In this document: piece by piece, positions 1-5,720 of the stretch
How the letters are laid out: every line of letters starts with the position of its first letter
Position numbering within the stretch: position 1 is the stretch's first letter
Position numbers and translations under genes: made by a program
From: Lachnospiraceae bacterium
GTDB lineage: Bacteria; Bacillota; Clostridia; Lachnospirales; Lachnospiraceae
NCBI GenBank assembly: GCA_003519685.1
Contig: DOWG01000085.1
Location: 1-7,818 of the forward strand
DNA: 7,818 bases
Direction: 5' to 3'
The notes under the pieces: model-generated
Databases searched by the model: none
Seen by the model: only the letters and a program-made list of their open reading frames with translations
What the model was told of the DNA's origin: nothing

Positions 1-717
1 ACTTTTGCAGATTATTACAAAAAAGAATTTGAGAAAAACAGCCGGATCGAAAAAGAGATCTCCGAGTCCCATTTGGCTACCATCTATGCTCTCGCCAAGC
101 TATCGGAGTCGAGGGATGATGAAACCGGCACCCATATCGAGCGGGTCTCCGAGCTGTGCAAGATCCTAACCGAAAAGCTAAGCCATCATCCCAAGTACTC
201 CGGCTATATCAACAGCAACTATATCGATAATATCTATATTGCAAGTACACTGCATGACATCGGTAAGGTAGGCATACCGGACAGCATTCTGTTAAAGCCG
301 GGAAGATTGACACCGGGGGAATTTGAAGTCATAAAAAAGCATACTACGATCGGTTCCGGTATCCTTGCCAAAGTACAGGAGAAATACCCCAGTAATACCT
401 TTCTTTCCTTAGGTTACAATATCGTTTATTACCATCACGAAAACTGGGACGGCTCCGGATATCCCACCGGCAAATCTAAAGAGGACATCCCCTTATCCGC
501 AAGAATCATGGTAGTGGTTGACGTCTATGATTCCCTGCGTTCAAAAAGGGTCTATAAGGAAGCTTACAGCCATGAAACAAGCCTTGATATCATCCTGCAG
601 GGCAAAGGAACCCACTTTGATCCGGATATCGTGGATGTCTTTATGGAGAACGAAGCTCTGATCCGGGATACCTATGACCGGATCACAGAGCGTGTGAAAT
701 TCAAATCATCCATATAG
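1..717 (+). CDS. HD-GYP domain protein, probable cyclic-di-GMP phosphodiesterase (5' end outside window)
   Basis: The frame is open from the first base, so the true start lies to the left; 238 codons plus a TAG stop are visible. A TTG at 73 is only an in-frame internal codon. The HD-GYP signature is complete: the early His in ETGTHIERV, the metal-binding HDIGKVGIPD, the LLKPGRLTPGEF segment, the next His in IKKHTTIGSGIL, the HHENWDGSGYPTG block, and the DVYDSLRSKRVYK and HFDPDIV elements. Known members hydrolyse cyclic-di-GMP in the cytoplasm. The first 25 or so visible residues are charged and helix-like (for example KKEFEKNSRIEKEI), as expected of a linker from an upstream sensor or receiver domain, but that domain is not in view. 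The gene converges with the ATPase gene and their 3' ends overlap by 17 bases. No terminator is evident. Confidence 0.93.
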   Translation, partial: TFADYYKKEFEKNSRIEKEISESHLATIYALAKLSESRDDETGTHIERVSELCKILTEKLSHHPKYSGYINSNYIDNIYIASTLHDIGKVGIPDSILLKPGRLTPGEFEVIKKHTTIGSGILAKVQEKYPSNTFLSLGYNIVYYHHENWDGSGYPTGKSKEDIPLSARIMVVVDVYDSLRSKRVYKEAYSHETSLDIILQGKGTHFDPDIVDVFMENEALIRDTYDRITERVKFKSSI

Positions 718-1924
718 GTATGATATAATTCTGACGGTCCACTGCAGATAAGCCTTCACGTAAGCATAGAATGGCTCCTGCGCCGCGCGGAACCGATGCC
801 GCGTCCAGTACTTTGAAGGTACTCGCCAATTCGGTACCCGGTCGGGTGGATTTCTTTATTTCCAAGGGATGTAATTTACCGTCCGCCTCTATTACCACAT
901 CGATCTCCTTGCTGTCCCGGTCGCGATAATAGTACATCAGGCAATCCATACCTGCGTTGATATAGCTTTTCCTGATTTCGGATATGGTATAGTTCTCCAA
1001 TATTGCTCCATTGATGGCGCCATTTAGCAGAATTTCAGAGCTGCTATATTTTGTAAGGTAGGCCACCAATCCTGTGTCGAAAAAATACAGCTTGGGTGTC
1101 TTGATGGTTCTTTTCAAGAGATTGTTGGAATAAGGCCGAAGATAAAATATTATATCCGAATTTTCCAGAATACCCAGCCATCGCTTGACCGTATCTGCAC
1201 TGTAACCTACGTCAGATGCAATATCATGAATGTTTAGCTGCTGTCCGCACCGGCAGGCAACAGCCCGGATAAAGTCCAGAAACCCCAGCTTATCAATGCG
1301 CTCCACCATATCGCTGACATCCCGTTCGATATAACTCTGGATATAGCTTCTATAAAAGATTTCCCGGTTCGTATACTTTCCGCTCGCCATACCGGGCATG
1401 GCTCCATTCCAGATACGCTGATAGATGCCGACCGCATCCGTCTGTGCACCTCTTTGAGCCCGCTCCTGCAGCTTAGACAACTCCAGTGTAAACGGTGTAT
1501 TTTCGCCACTCCCGTATATTTCATGCTGAGATAAGGCTGTCAAATGGAAAATGGCAATCCTCCCCGCAAGGGATTCCTGCGCCAGCTCCATAAGACGGAA
1601 GGACTGCGACCCAGTCAGCCAGAAAGCGCCTGGCGCCGCACCATTGTCAATTGCTATCTTAATATAAGAGAACAGCTCGGGAGCGTACTGCACTTCATCA
1701 ATCAATACCGGTACAGGATGCAGTGACAAAAACAGAGCCGGATCCTCTTTCGCCAATCTTCTCTCATCCAAATCATCCAGCGTAACATAGTGACGGCTGT
1801 CATCCATCAGCTGCCGCAGCATGGTAGTCTTTCCGACCTGCCGGGGACCGGTGATCAGGATTCCCGCATACTCCTTTGAGGTATCAAGAACGAATGCTTC
1901 AATGTCTCTTTTAATATAGTTCAT
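701..1924 (-). CDS. AAA-family ATPase with DUF4143-type C-terminal region
   Basis: A 407-residue protein of the widespread AAA_14/DUF4143 type. Walker A is GPRQVGKTT (about residues 26-34), Walker B is VLIDE (about 73-77), and FWLTGSQ (about 101-107) looks like sensor 1. A helix-turn-helix-like stretch, LNIHDIASDVGYSADTVKRW, lies near residues 230-250. The C-terminal part contains EIDVVIEADGK followed by HPLEIKKS, the D...E-x-K pattern of a PD-(D/E)XK nuclease-like fold. The length is normal for the family and no motif is missing. The ATG at 1924 is supported by a strong AGGAGGAGG ribosome site. The cellular role of this family is poorly established; DNA binding or cleavage is plausible from the fold but not shown. 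The gene is monocistronic here, and its promoter region carries two palindromes that may be operators. The TGA stop lies inside the end of the convergent HD-GYP gene. Confidence 0.92.
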   Translation of the reverse strand: MNYIKRDIEAFVLDTSKEYAGILITGPRQVGKTTMLRQLMDDSRHYVTLDDLDERRLAKEDPALFLSLHPVPVLIDEVQYAPELFSYIKIAIDNGAAPGAFWLTGSQSFRLMELAQESLAGRIAIFHLTALSQHEIYGSGENTPFTLELSKLQERAQRGAQTDAVGIYQRIWNGAMPGMASGKYTNREIFYRSYIQSYIERDVSDMVERIDKLGFLDFIRAVACRCGQQLNIHDIASDVGYSADTVKRWLGILENSDIIFYLRPYSNNLLKRTIKTPKLYFFDTGLVAYLTKYSSSEILLNGAINGAILENYTISEIRKSYINAGMDCLMYYYRDRDSKEIDVVIEADGKLHPLEIKKSTRPGTELASTFKVLDAASVPRGAGAILCLREGLSAVDRQNYIIPIWMI

Positions 1925-1936
1925 AAAGCCTCCTCC

Positions 1937-1975
1937 TTTCGGCTAATCTACGATATAATCTTACATTAGCCAAAA
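1937..1975. repeat. 39-bp imperfect palindrome, copy 1 (proximal to ATPase gene)
   Basis: Centred on base 1956. From outside in, the arms are TTT/AAA, one mismatch, GGCTAAT/ATTAGCC (1941-1947 with 1965-1971), a mismatch, TA/TA, a mismatch, then GAT/ATC around ATA. The central 15 bases TACGATATAATCTTA (1949-1963) are identical in copy 2. The element covers the predicted -10 box and transcription start of the ATPase gene, and its left end touches the ribosome site. This is the position expected of a repressor operator or of a 5'-UTR structure. The symmetry is read directly; the operator role is inference. Confidence 0.8.
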
Positions 1976-1991
1976 AGTAATCGTGTGTCAA
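1963..1991 (-). promoter_or_regulatory. Predicted promoter of the DUF4143 ATPase gene
   Basis: On the minus strand a perfect TTGACA -35 box (1991-1986) is followed after 17 bases by TAATGT (1968-1963), a weak -10 matching three of six consensus positions. Transcription would start near 1956, giving a leader of about 32 nt with the AGGAGGAGG ribosome site. The -10 and start point fall inside palindrome copy 1, and copy 2 lies just upstream of the -35 box. A weak -10 with a perfect -35 fits a regulated promoter. Confidence 0.5.
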
Positions 1992-1994
1992 GAG

Positions 1995-2033
1995 TTTCGG
2001 CAGATATACGATATAATCTTATTATTGCCGAAA
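1995..2033. repeat. 39-bp imperfect palindrome, copy 2 (distal)
   Basis: Centred on base 2014, exactly 58 bases from copy 1. The arms are TTTCGGCA/TGCCGAAA (1995-2002 with 2026-2033), with ATA/TAT nearer the centre and GAT/ATC around ATA. Bases 2007-2021 repeat the same TACGATATAATCTTA core. TTTCGGC stands 12 bases before the core in both copies and GCC(A/G)AAA follows at the matching distance, while the intervening five bases differ on both sides. It lies immediately upstream of the ATPase promoter's -35 box. Confidence 0.8.
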
Positions 2034-2144
2034 TTATTGGAAACCAAACACGAAAATAGCAGTCGGACAACCATTCATGCAAATATCCTTGATGGGGAGC
2101 TTTCCTATGAAGCATTTATTTCATCATCTTAATAATTGATTCAT

Positions 2145-3743
2145 TTATAAAAATTTCCCCAATTCCAACTGCAGTTCATTAACAAAGCGCCCAAAGGCCG
2201 CTCTGCCCTTCACATCCCGCTTATATACTCCGGCATCCTCAAGCACTTTCAGGAATACCAAGCCGATTTCCTTCTTAAGAATGTCATCAATGTTATTTTC
2301 ATTAATATCCGTATAGTGCGTTGTAAACTCCTTTGCCCAGTCTGCGTGCTTTGCAATCATTTCATTTGAGGCTACATCCTTACCGCCAAGGATATAATCT
2401 TTCAGCGTTTCCATTTCTACCTGTAATCTTGCCGGCAATACGGCAAGCCCCATAACCTCAATCAGACCGATGTTCTCTTTCTTAATATGATGCAGCTCTT
2501 CATGCGGATGGTAGAGACCGAGCGGATGCTCCTTGGTAGTAAGGTTATTTCTTAACACCAGATCCAGCTCATAGATATCGCCTGTCTTACGAGCAATTGG
2601 CGTAATCGTATTGTGAGGTTCGCATTGCTTTAACTCTTCTGCAGAACACTTCACCGCTGCCTCGCCGGACATTGGATTACCCTCTGCATCGGAGTATGCG
2701 TAGATAGAGGCATTTTCATCGGTATAACTTCTCCAGCAATTTAAGATGGCATCTCCCGCGCCGGTCAGGGAGTCTATATTCTCTGATTGCAGACGAATCA
2801 CGGACATCGGCCATTTCACAATACCGGCCCTCACATCCGGATAACCGGGTATCGTAAAGCTGCTTTCCACCGGTGCTTTTGCCATGGCAAAGGTATAATT
2901 TCCTCCTTGGAAATGCTCATGAGTAAGAATGGATCCTCCGACAATTGGCAGATCTGCATTCGAACCGACAAAATAATGGGGAAATTGCTTTACAAAATCG
3001 AATAGCTTGCGAAGCGTTGCCTTATTAACTATCATAGGAATATGTTCATAGTTGAATACGATGCAATGCTCATTATAGTACACATAGGGAGAATACTGGA
3101 ATCCCCATTGCTCACCGTCTAACTCCACGGGAATAATCCTGTGATTCTGTCTGGCAGGATGATTTACCCTTCCCGCATACCCTTCATTCTCACGGCAAAG
3201 CTGGCACTTGGGATAACTGCTCTGCTTGGCTAATTTAGCTGCAGCGATCGCCTTCGGATCCTTCTCTGGCTTCGATAAGTTTATCGTAATATCCAAGCTG
3301 CCATATTCCGTATCAATCGTCCACTTTTTATCCTTCTTAATCCGGTAACGTCTTATGTAATCGGTATCCTGGCTAAACTTATAATAGTACTGAGTCGCCT
3401 TGACCGGATCCATCCTATATAATTCCTTGAACTTATTAACAACCTCCGAAGGCCTTGGTACTAAAAGCCCCATAATTTTCGTATCAAACAAATCCCGATA
3501 AACGATACTATTTTCCTGAAGTATTCCATGCTCATAAGCATAATCCGTCATGCCGTTCAGAATTTCTTCCAGACTCATTTTTAATTGTGCAGATGGCTCC
3601 GATACTGTCTGTACCGGTTCCTCGTATTGCTCCAGCTGAAATAATTCTAGCAGGGAATTGATTATATAGACCCTGTCCTGCTTATGAATGAGTCCTGTGT
3701 CAAGTCCGTATTCCACTAATTTCGTAATGTAATAATAAATCAT
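2145..3743 (-). CDS. galT: UDP-glucose-hexose-1-phosphate uridylyltransferase, class II
   Basis: A 532-residue protein of the Firmicutes-type GalT family. It exchanges UMP between UDP-glucose and galactose-1-phosphate in the cytoplasmic Leloir pathway. The helical N-terminus (YYITKLVEYGLDTGLIHKQD) is typical of class II enzymes. CQLCRENEGY near residue 180, the NEHCIVFNYEHIPM block, and ILTHEHFQGG near residues 270-280 mark the catalytic region; the H-x-H-x-Q pattern is expected to include the uridylylated histidine. LYHPHEELHHIKKENIGLIEVMGLAVLP near residues 410-440 is another conserved block. The length is slightly above the usual 490-510. ATG 3743 is the only reasonable start, since a stop lies in frame upstream with no other start codon between, although the ribosome site is weak. 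No galK or galE is in the window. No clear terminator is visible before the ATPase gene region. Confidence 0.95.
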   Translation of the reverse strand: MIYYYITKLVEYGLDTGLIHKQDRVYIINSLLELFQLEQYEEPVQTVSEPSAQLKMSLEEILNGMTDYAYEHGILQENSIVYRDLFDTKIMGLLVPRPSEVVNKFKELYRMDPVKATQYYYKFSQDTDYIRRYRIKKDKKWTIDTEYGSLDITINLSKPEKDPKAIAAAKLAKQSSYPKCQLCRENEGYAGRVNHPARQNHRIIPVELDGEQWGFQYSPYVYYNEHCIVFNYEHIPMIVNKATLRKLFDFVKQFPHYFVGSNADLPIVGGSILTHEHFQGGNYTFAMAKAPVESSFTIPGYPDVRAGIVKWPMSVIRLQSENIDSLTGAGDAILNCWRSYTDENASIYAYSDAEGNPMSGEAAVKCSAEELKQCEPHNTITPIARKTGDIYELDLVLRNNLTTKEHPLGLYHPHEELHHIKKENIGLIEVMGLAVLPARLQVEMETLKDYILGGKDVASNEMIAKHADWAKEFTTHYTDINENNIDDILKKEIGLVFLKVLEDAGVYKRDVKGRAAFGRFVNELQLELGKFL

Positions 3744-3783
3744 CTGTCGTACTGCCCCATTTCTATATAATTTTTCTCATTTC

Positions 3784-3801
3784 TGCGCTGTCTTTTGCGC
3801 A
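3784..3801 (-). other. Hairpin in the galT leader
   Basis: TGCGC and GCGCA form a 5-bp stem around an eight-base loop, AAAAGACA on the minus strand. It lies about 40 bases before the galT start codon. The flanking bases match the hairpin closest to the sugar-binding-protein start (5615-5629): both read TTCTGCGCTG on the + strand, then a pyrimidine/T-rich loop, then GCGC. The function is unknown; a shared leader element or stabilising hairpin is possible. Confidence 0.45.
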
Positions 3802-3826
3802 TTACCTAGTAAATATATTAATCTAA

Positions 3827-3855
3827 ATTTTATCACAAATTTTGATGAAATTCTA
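3827..3855 (-). promoter_or_regulatory. Possible galT promoter
   Basis: On the minus strand TAAAAT (3832-3827, five of six consensus) is preceded by TGA, giving an extended -10 element. A weak TAGAAT (3855-3850) sits 17 bases upstream as the -35. Transcription would start near 3820 with a leader of about 77 nt. It lies downstream of the 3942-3972 terminator, which would otherwise cut galT off from the upstream genes. The surrounding DNA is very AT-rich, so chance matches are likely. Confidence 0.4.
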
Positions 3856-3941
3856 TACAATTCAACTAACCTCTATTATATATATATCTATTTTCATTTA
3901 CTTTGCTAAACTCCGCTGTTTCATACCACCTTCCAATAAAG

Positions 3942-3972
3942 AAAAAATCCCACCTTTACAAAAAGGGGGAAT
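3942..3972 (-). terminator. Rho-independent terminator of the toxin mRNA
   Basis: Read on the minus strand, bases 3972-3962 pair with 3957-3947: eleven positions with one C/U mismatch and one U-G pair, closing a four-base UUGU loop. Six U residues (3947-3942) follow directly. On the + strand no T-run follows, so it acts leftward. The stem spans the -35 box of the antisense RNA promoter. It would end a toxin transcript of roughly 310 nt, and possibly read-through from the sugar operon, before galT. Confidence 0.75.
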
Positions 3973-3982
3973 ATGGTATAAT
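3955..3982 (+). promoter_or_regulatory. Promoter of the antisense (antitoxin) RNA
   Basis: TTTACA (3955-3960) and a perfect TATAAT (3977-3982) are 16 bases apart, and TGG directly before TATAAT makes an extended -10. This is the strongest-looking promoter in the window, yet no + strand protein gene follows it. Transcription should start near 3989. A strong antitoxin promoter opposite a weaker toxin promoter is usual in type I toxin-antitoxin loci. Confidence 0.75.
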
Positions 3983-3988
3983 AGAAAT

Positions 3989-4111
3989 AGGTTAAGGCAA
4001 ATTGGCTTGCCAATTCATCTTAATGGGAGTAACCGCCCACATAGGTGGTTAGCCTCGTATAAATAATAAGCCTACTTATACTGGCAAGTACAGGGTAGGC
4101 TTATTTATTTT
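3989..4111 (+). ncRNA. Predicted antisense antitoxin RNA (RatA/SR4-like), about 120 nt
   Basis: The RNA is inferred between the promoter at 3955-3982 and the hairpin plus T-rich tail ending near 4111. It contains no credible reading frame. Three stems are visible: AATTGG/CCAATT closing a CUUG tetraloop (4000-4015); AACCGCC/GGTGGTT around CACATA (4031-4050), in which a G-U pair works only in the + strand RNA; and the 11-bp terminator stem (4065-4105). It is fully complementary to the toxin mRNA if that mRNA ends at 3942-3972. Its last six or so bases reach the toxin stop codon. In TxpA/RatA and BsrG/SR4 the antitoxin base-pairs with the toxin mRNA 3' region to cause degradation or block translation; the same role is inferred here. 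Exact ends are estimates. Confidence 0.7.
4065..4111 (+). terminator. Terminator hairpin of the antisense RNA, shared with the toxin 3' UTR
   Basis: AATAAGCCTAC (4065-4075) pairs perfectly with GTAGGCTTATT (4095-4105) across a 19-base loop, and the + strand continues with a T-rich tail to 4111. On the minus strand the same stem begins at the toxin stop codon and is followed by ATTATTTAT, a poorer tail, so some toxin transcripts may also stop here. The loop offers a single-stranded segment for initial pairing between the two RNAs. Confidence 0.7.
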
Positions 4112-4221
4112 CGCTTGTTGTTCCTATCTATATAGGCAAGCAGTGCTATGATAAACATACCAAACGTTATCATTAAAGATATTGATTCATATGTCAAGAA
4201 GAGTGCTGCATCAGAGTCCAT
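4105..4221 (-). CDS. Type I toxin, small membrane peptide of the TxpA/BsrG (holin-like toxin) family
   Basis: A 38-residue peptide that is easily missed in annotation. After a short acidic start (MDSDAALF) comes TYESISLMITFGMF, then IIALLAYID and a basic tail, RNNKRK. The YE(A/S)(L/I)xLMIxFGxxIIALLxxI pattern followed by a lysine/arginine tail is the hallmark of Firmicutes holin-like type I toxins such as TxpA, BsrG and YonT. The middle is a single membrane-spanning helix. Overproduction of such peptides damages the membrane or cell envelope. ATG 4221 is preceded directly by AGGAG, an unusually short spacing; a TTG nine codons in would give the 30-residue MTYES form closer to BsrG but has no ribosome site. 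The stop codon abuts the shared hairpin at 4065-4105. The gene lies between the sugar operon and galT on the same strand. Confidence 0.82.
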   Translation of the reverse strand: MDSDAALFLTYESISLMITFGMFIIALLAYIDRNNKRK

Positions 4222-4237
4222 CTCCTGAGCAACACTC
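4201..4237 (-). promoter_or_regulatory. Hairpin over the toxin ribosome site and start codon
   Basis: In the minus-strand RNA GAGTG (4237-4233) pairs with CACTC (4205-4201), then a U-G pair, UGC with GCA, and, past one bulged base, UCAG with CUGA. This is about 13 pairs. The AGGAG ribosome site (4226-4222) is partly in the stem and the AUG (4221-4219) is in the loop. Sequestering the ribosome site is a known way that type I toxin mRNAs such as bsrG limit translation. The fold was read by eye. Confidence 0.6.
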
Positions 4238-4254
4238 TTTATAATTATTTATCT

Positions 4255-4260
4255 ATTATA
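4255..4260 (-). promoter_or_regulatory. Possible -10 box of the toxin promoter
   Basis: A perfect TATAAT on the minus strand lies 34 bases before the toxin ATG, giving a start near 4248 and a leader of about 27 nt. No convincing -35 stands at 17 bases (ACCCGT); TTGTAA at 4273-4268 is too close. The promoter would therefore be weaker than the antitoxin's. The local sequence is AT-rich. Confidence 0.4.
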
Positions 4261-4308
4261 ATCGCTTTTACAAGTATACGGGTGTTTTATCGTAGAGGTA
4301 TTCTTCTT

Positions 4309-5598
4309 TTACTTACCGAATTTGGAAACCAGATCCGACTGAAGTTTATCGACTGTCTCCTGAACATCTGCGTCTTGAAGTAATACCTTTGTAACAGAGG
4401 AGCCAACCGTATCGAGGGCTTCTGCGAAATTCTCTGTATAGTTGATCGTTGGAATGACTTTTCCGATCTCGATAAATGTCTGATAAACCTTTTGTCCGCC
4501 GAAGAATTCATCTCCCTGAGCAAAGACGGCATTACTATATACCGGCATGTAAGAAGGATATAAACCGTAATTTGTAAATCCATCCACTAACAGCTGCTCG
4601 TCCGTCATAGCAAATTCAACAAACTTCTTTGCCATTTCAGCGTTCTTTGTTTTTGCATTAATCGCAAGTAAAGAGCCTCCGTTGGTTGCACCATGGTTTT
4701 CCCCCGAGGAAAATGCCGGCATATTCATAACGCCCCATTTCCCGCTGGTCTGAGGTGCTTTATCTTTGATCGTACCGATCATCCATACGGCTTCTGGAAT
4801 CGTAGCTACGCTTTCATTTGCAACCGTACCTTCGTACTCATCCCAGCCATTGTAGGATAAAGCGATACCGGAGTCAAAAATCTTCTTTTCCAGATTCAAT
4901 GCCTTTACGGATGCATCGGTATTTAATATCGTGTTTCCTTCCGCATCAAAGAAGCCCTGTCCTAATTGTAATAAGAGCATACGGTAGAAATTCGTTGATG
5001 TCGGCGCAATCGGAAGCATCATGACCGGATCACCGCTTGGTGTGGTACAGGTTGCTGCCACTTTTTTACCAGCTTCAATGAAATCCTCCCAGGTGATGAT
5101 CTCTTCTGCTTTTACACCTGCTTGTTCAAAGTAATCCGTACGGTAAAACATAGCGATTGGGCCGGCATCCCAAGGGAAACCATATACCTTGCCATTTACC
5201 GTAACCTCACCCATTTTTACCGGAAGGAAATCATCTTTCTTAACAATATCATTTAATTCCAGAAATCCCTCTGGATAGTTTGATGCGTAACCGCTTAACT
5301 GCTCGCCCTCCAAAGTAATGATGTCTCCAAGTCCGTCACCGGTAGCAAGACCGGTGGATAATTTGGCATATATCTGTTCCGTTCCCATTTCTTCGAAAAC
5401 AAATTCCACATCGGGATTGGTTTCTTTGAATCTTTCCGCACTTGCCTCTAATTGCTTTAACGCAACGTCCCAGGACCATACGGTTAAGGTTACTTTTTCA
5501 TTTTCATTTTCTTTGCTGCCTTCTTCTTTGGAACAAGCTGTGAAAGCCGTCATACTAACCATTAGCAAAGTGAATATTAACAATACTTTTTTCTTCAT
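4309..5598 (-). CDS. Sugar ABC transporter, extracellular substrate-binding lipoprotein (CUT1 type)
   Basis: A 429-residue secreted lipoprotein. The signal sequence is MKKK, a hydrophobic core, then TAFTAC, with Cys22 as the predicted lipid-anchored residue, followed by a charged, disordered linker (SKEEGSKENENE). The mature part begins VTLTVWSWD and continues ERFKETNPDVEFVFEEMGTEQIYAKL, and MFYRTDYFEQAG and TWEDFIEAGKKVA follow, all typical of solute-binding family 1. It would capture a sugar or oligosaccharide outside the cell and deliver it to the two permeases encoded upstream. The substrate cannot be read from sequence; nearby galT makes a galactose-containing sugar possible. The ribosome site is GAGGATAAGT before ATG 5598. 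The 177-base gap from the upstream permease holds hairpins that may raise its expression. No terminator is visible between its stop and the toxin gene. Confidence 0.93.
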   Translation of the reverse strand: MKKKVLLIFTLLMVSMTAFTACSKEEGSKENENEKVTLTVWSWDVALKQLEASAERFKETNPDVEFVFEEMGTEQIYAKLSTGLATGDGLGDIITLEGEQLSGYASNYPEGFLELNDIVKKDDFLPVKMGEVTVNGKVYGFPWDAGPIAMFYRTDYFEQAGVKAEEIITWEDFIEAGKKVAATCTTPSGDPVMMLPIAPTSTNFYRMLLLQLGQGFFDAEGNTILNTDASVKALNLEKKIFDSGIALSYNGWDEYEGTVANESVATIPEAVWMIGTIKDKAPQTSGKWGVMNMPAFSSGENHGATNGGSLLAINAKTKNAEMAKKFVEFAMTDEQLLVDGFTNYGLYPSYMPVYSNAVFAQGDEFFGGQKVYQTFIEIGKVIPTINYTENFAEALDTVGSSVTKVLLQDADVQETVDKLQSDLVSKFGK

Positions 5599-5614
5599 AC
5601 TTATCCTCTTTTCT

Positions 5615-5713
5615 GCGCTGCCTTTGCGCTCTAACGCCCATGCTTTTTGGGCATAAATCCTGAAGAATAGCTGCTTTTGCTATTCTTATAATGGCTCGCA
5701 GTTTTTTTGCGAG
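5615..5713 (-). repeat. Series of four hairpins with similar seven-base loops upstream of the binding-protein gene
   Basis: In minus-strand RNA order: CUCGCA/UGCGAG with loop AAAAAAC (5713-5695); AAGAAUAGC/GCUAUUCUU with loop AAAAGCA (5687-5663); GCCCA/UGGGC with loop AAAAGCA (5652-5636); GCGC/GCGC with loop AAAGGCA (5629-5615). The stems differ completely in sequence, but loop length is constant and loop sequence is similar. The last hairpin ends 16 bases before the start codon. The structures are read directly; roles in mRNA stability, processing or protein binding are inference. Confidence 0.65.
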
Positions 5714-5720
5714 ACTATTT

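Noticed and set aside
1954..2017. TATAAT on the + strand in both palindrome cores as rightward -10 boxes.
   Set aside because: No -35 stands at a suitable distance (tcctcc and caagag at 17 bases) and no + strand gene follows; the motif is part of the symmetric core.
2038..2132. A + strand open frame ending HANILDGELSYEAFISSS before a TAA, which reads like the end of a real protein.
   Set aside because: It has no plausible start codon with a ribosome site, runs through palindrome copy 2, and matches no family I can name. It could be a gene remnant, but the support is too thin.
2876..2895. A 14-bp perfect palindrome TTTGCCATGGCAAA resembling an operator.
   Set aside because: It lies deep inside galT and encodes the family sequence FAMAKAP; no promoter or second copy is nearby, so chance is the simplest reading.
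3870..3890. A TATATATATA run as a tandem repeat or origin-like element.
   Set aside because: It is a short AT stretch in an AT-rich gap, with no DnaA boxes or iterated longer unit.
3842..4066. A 74-codon + strand reading frame across the intergenic region.
   Set aside because: It crosses the toxin terminator, the antisense promoter and the antisense RNA stems, has no ribosome site, and its composition follows the AT-rich DNA. It is better explained as non-coding.
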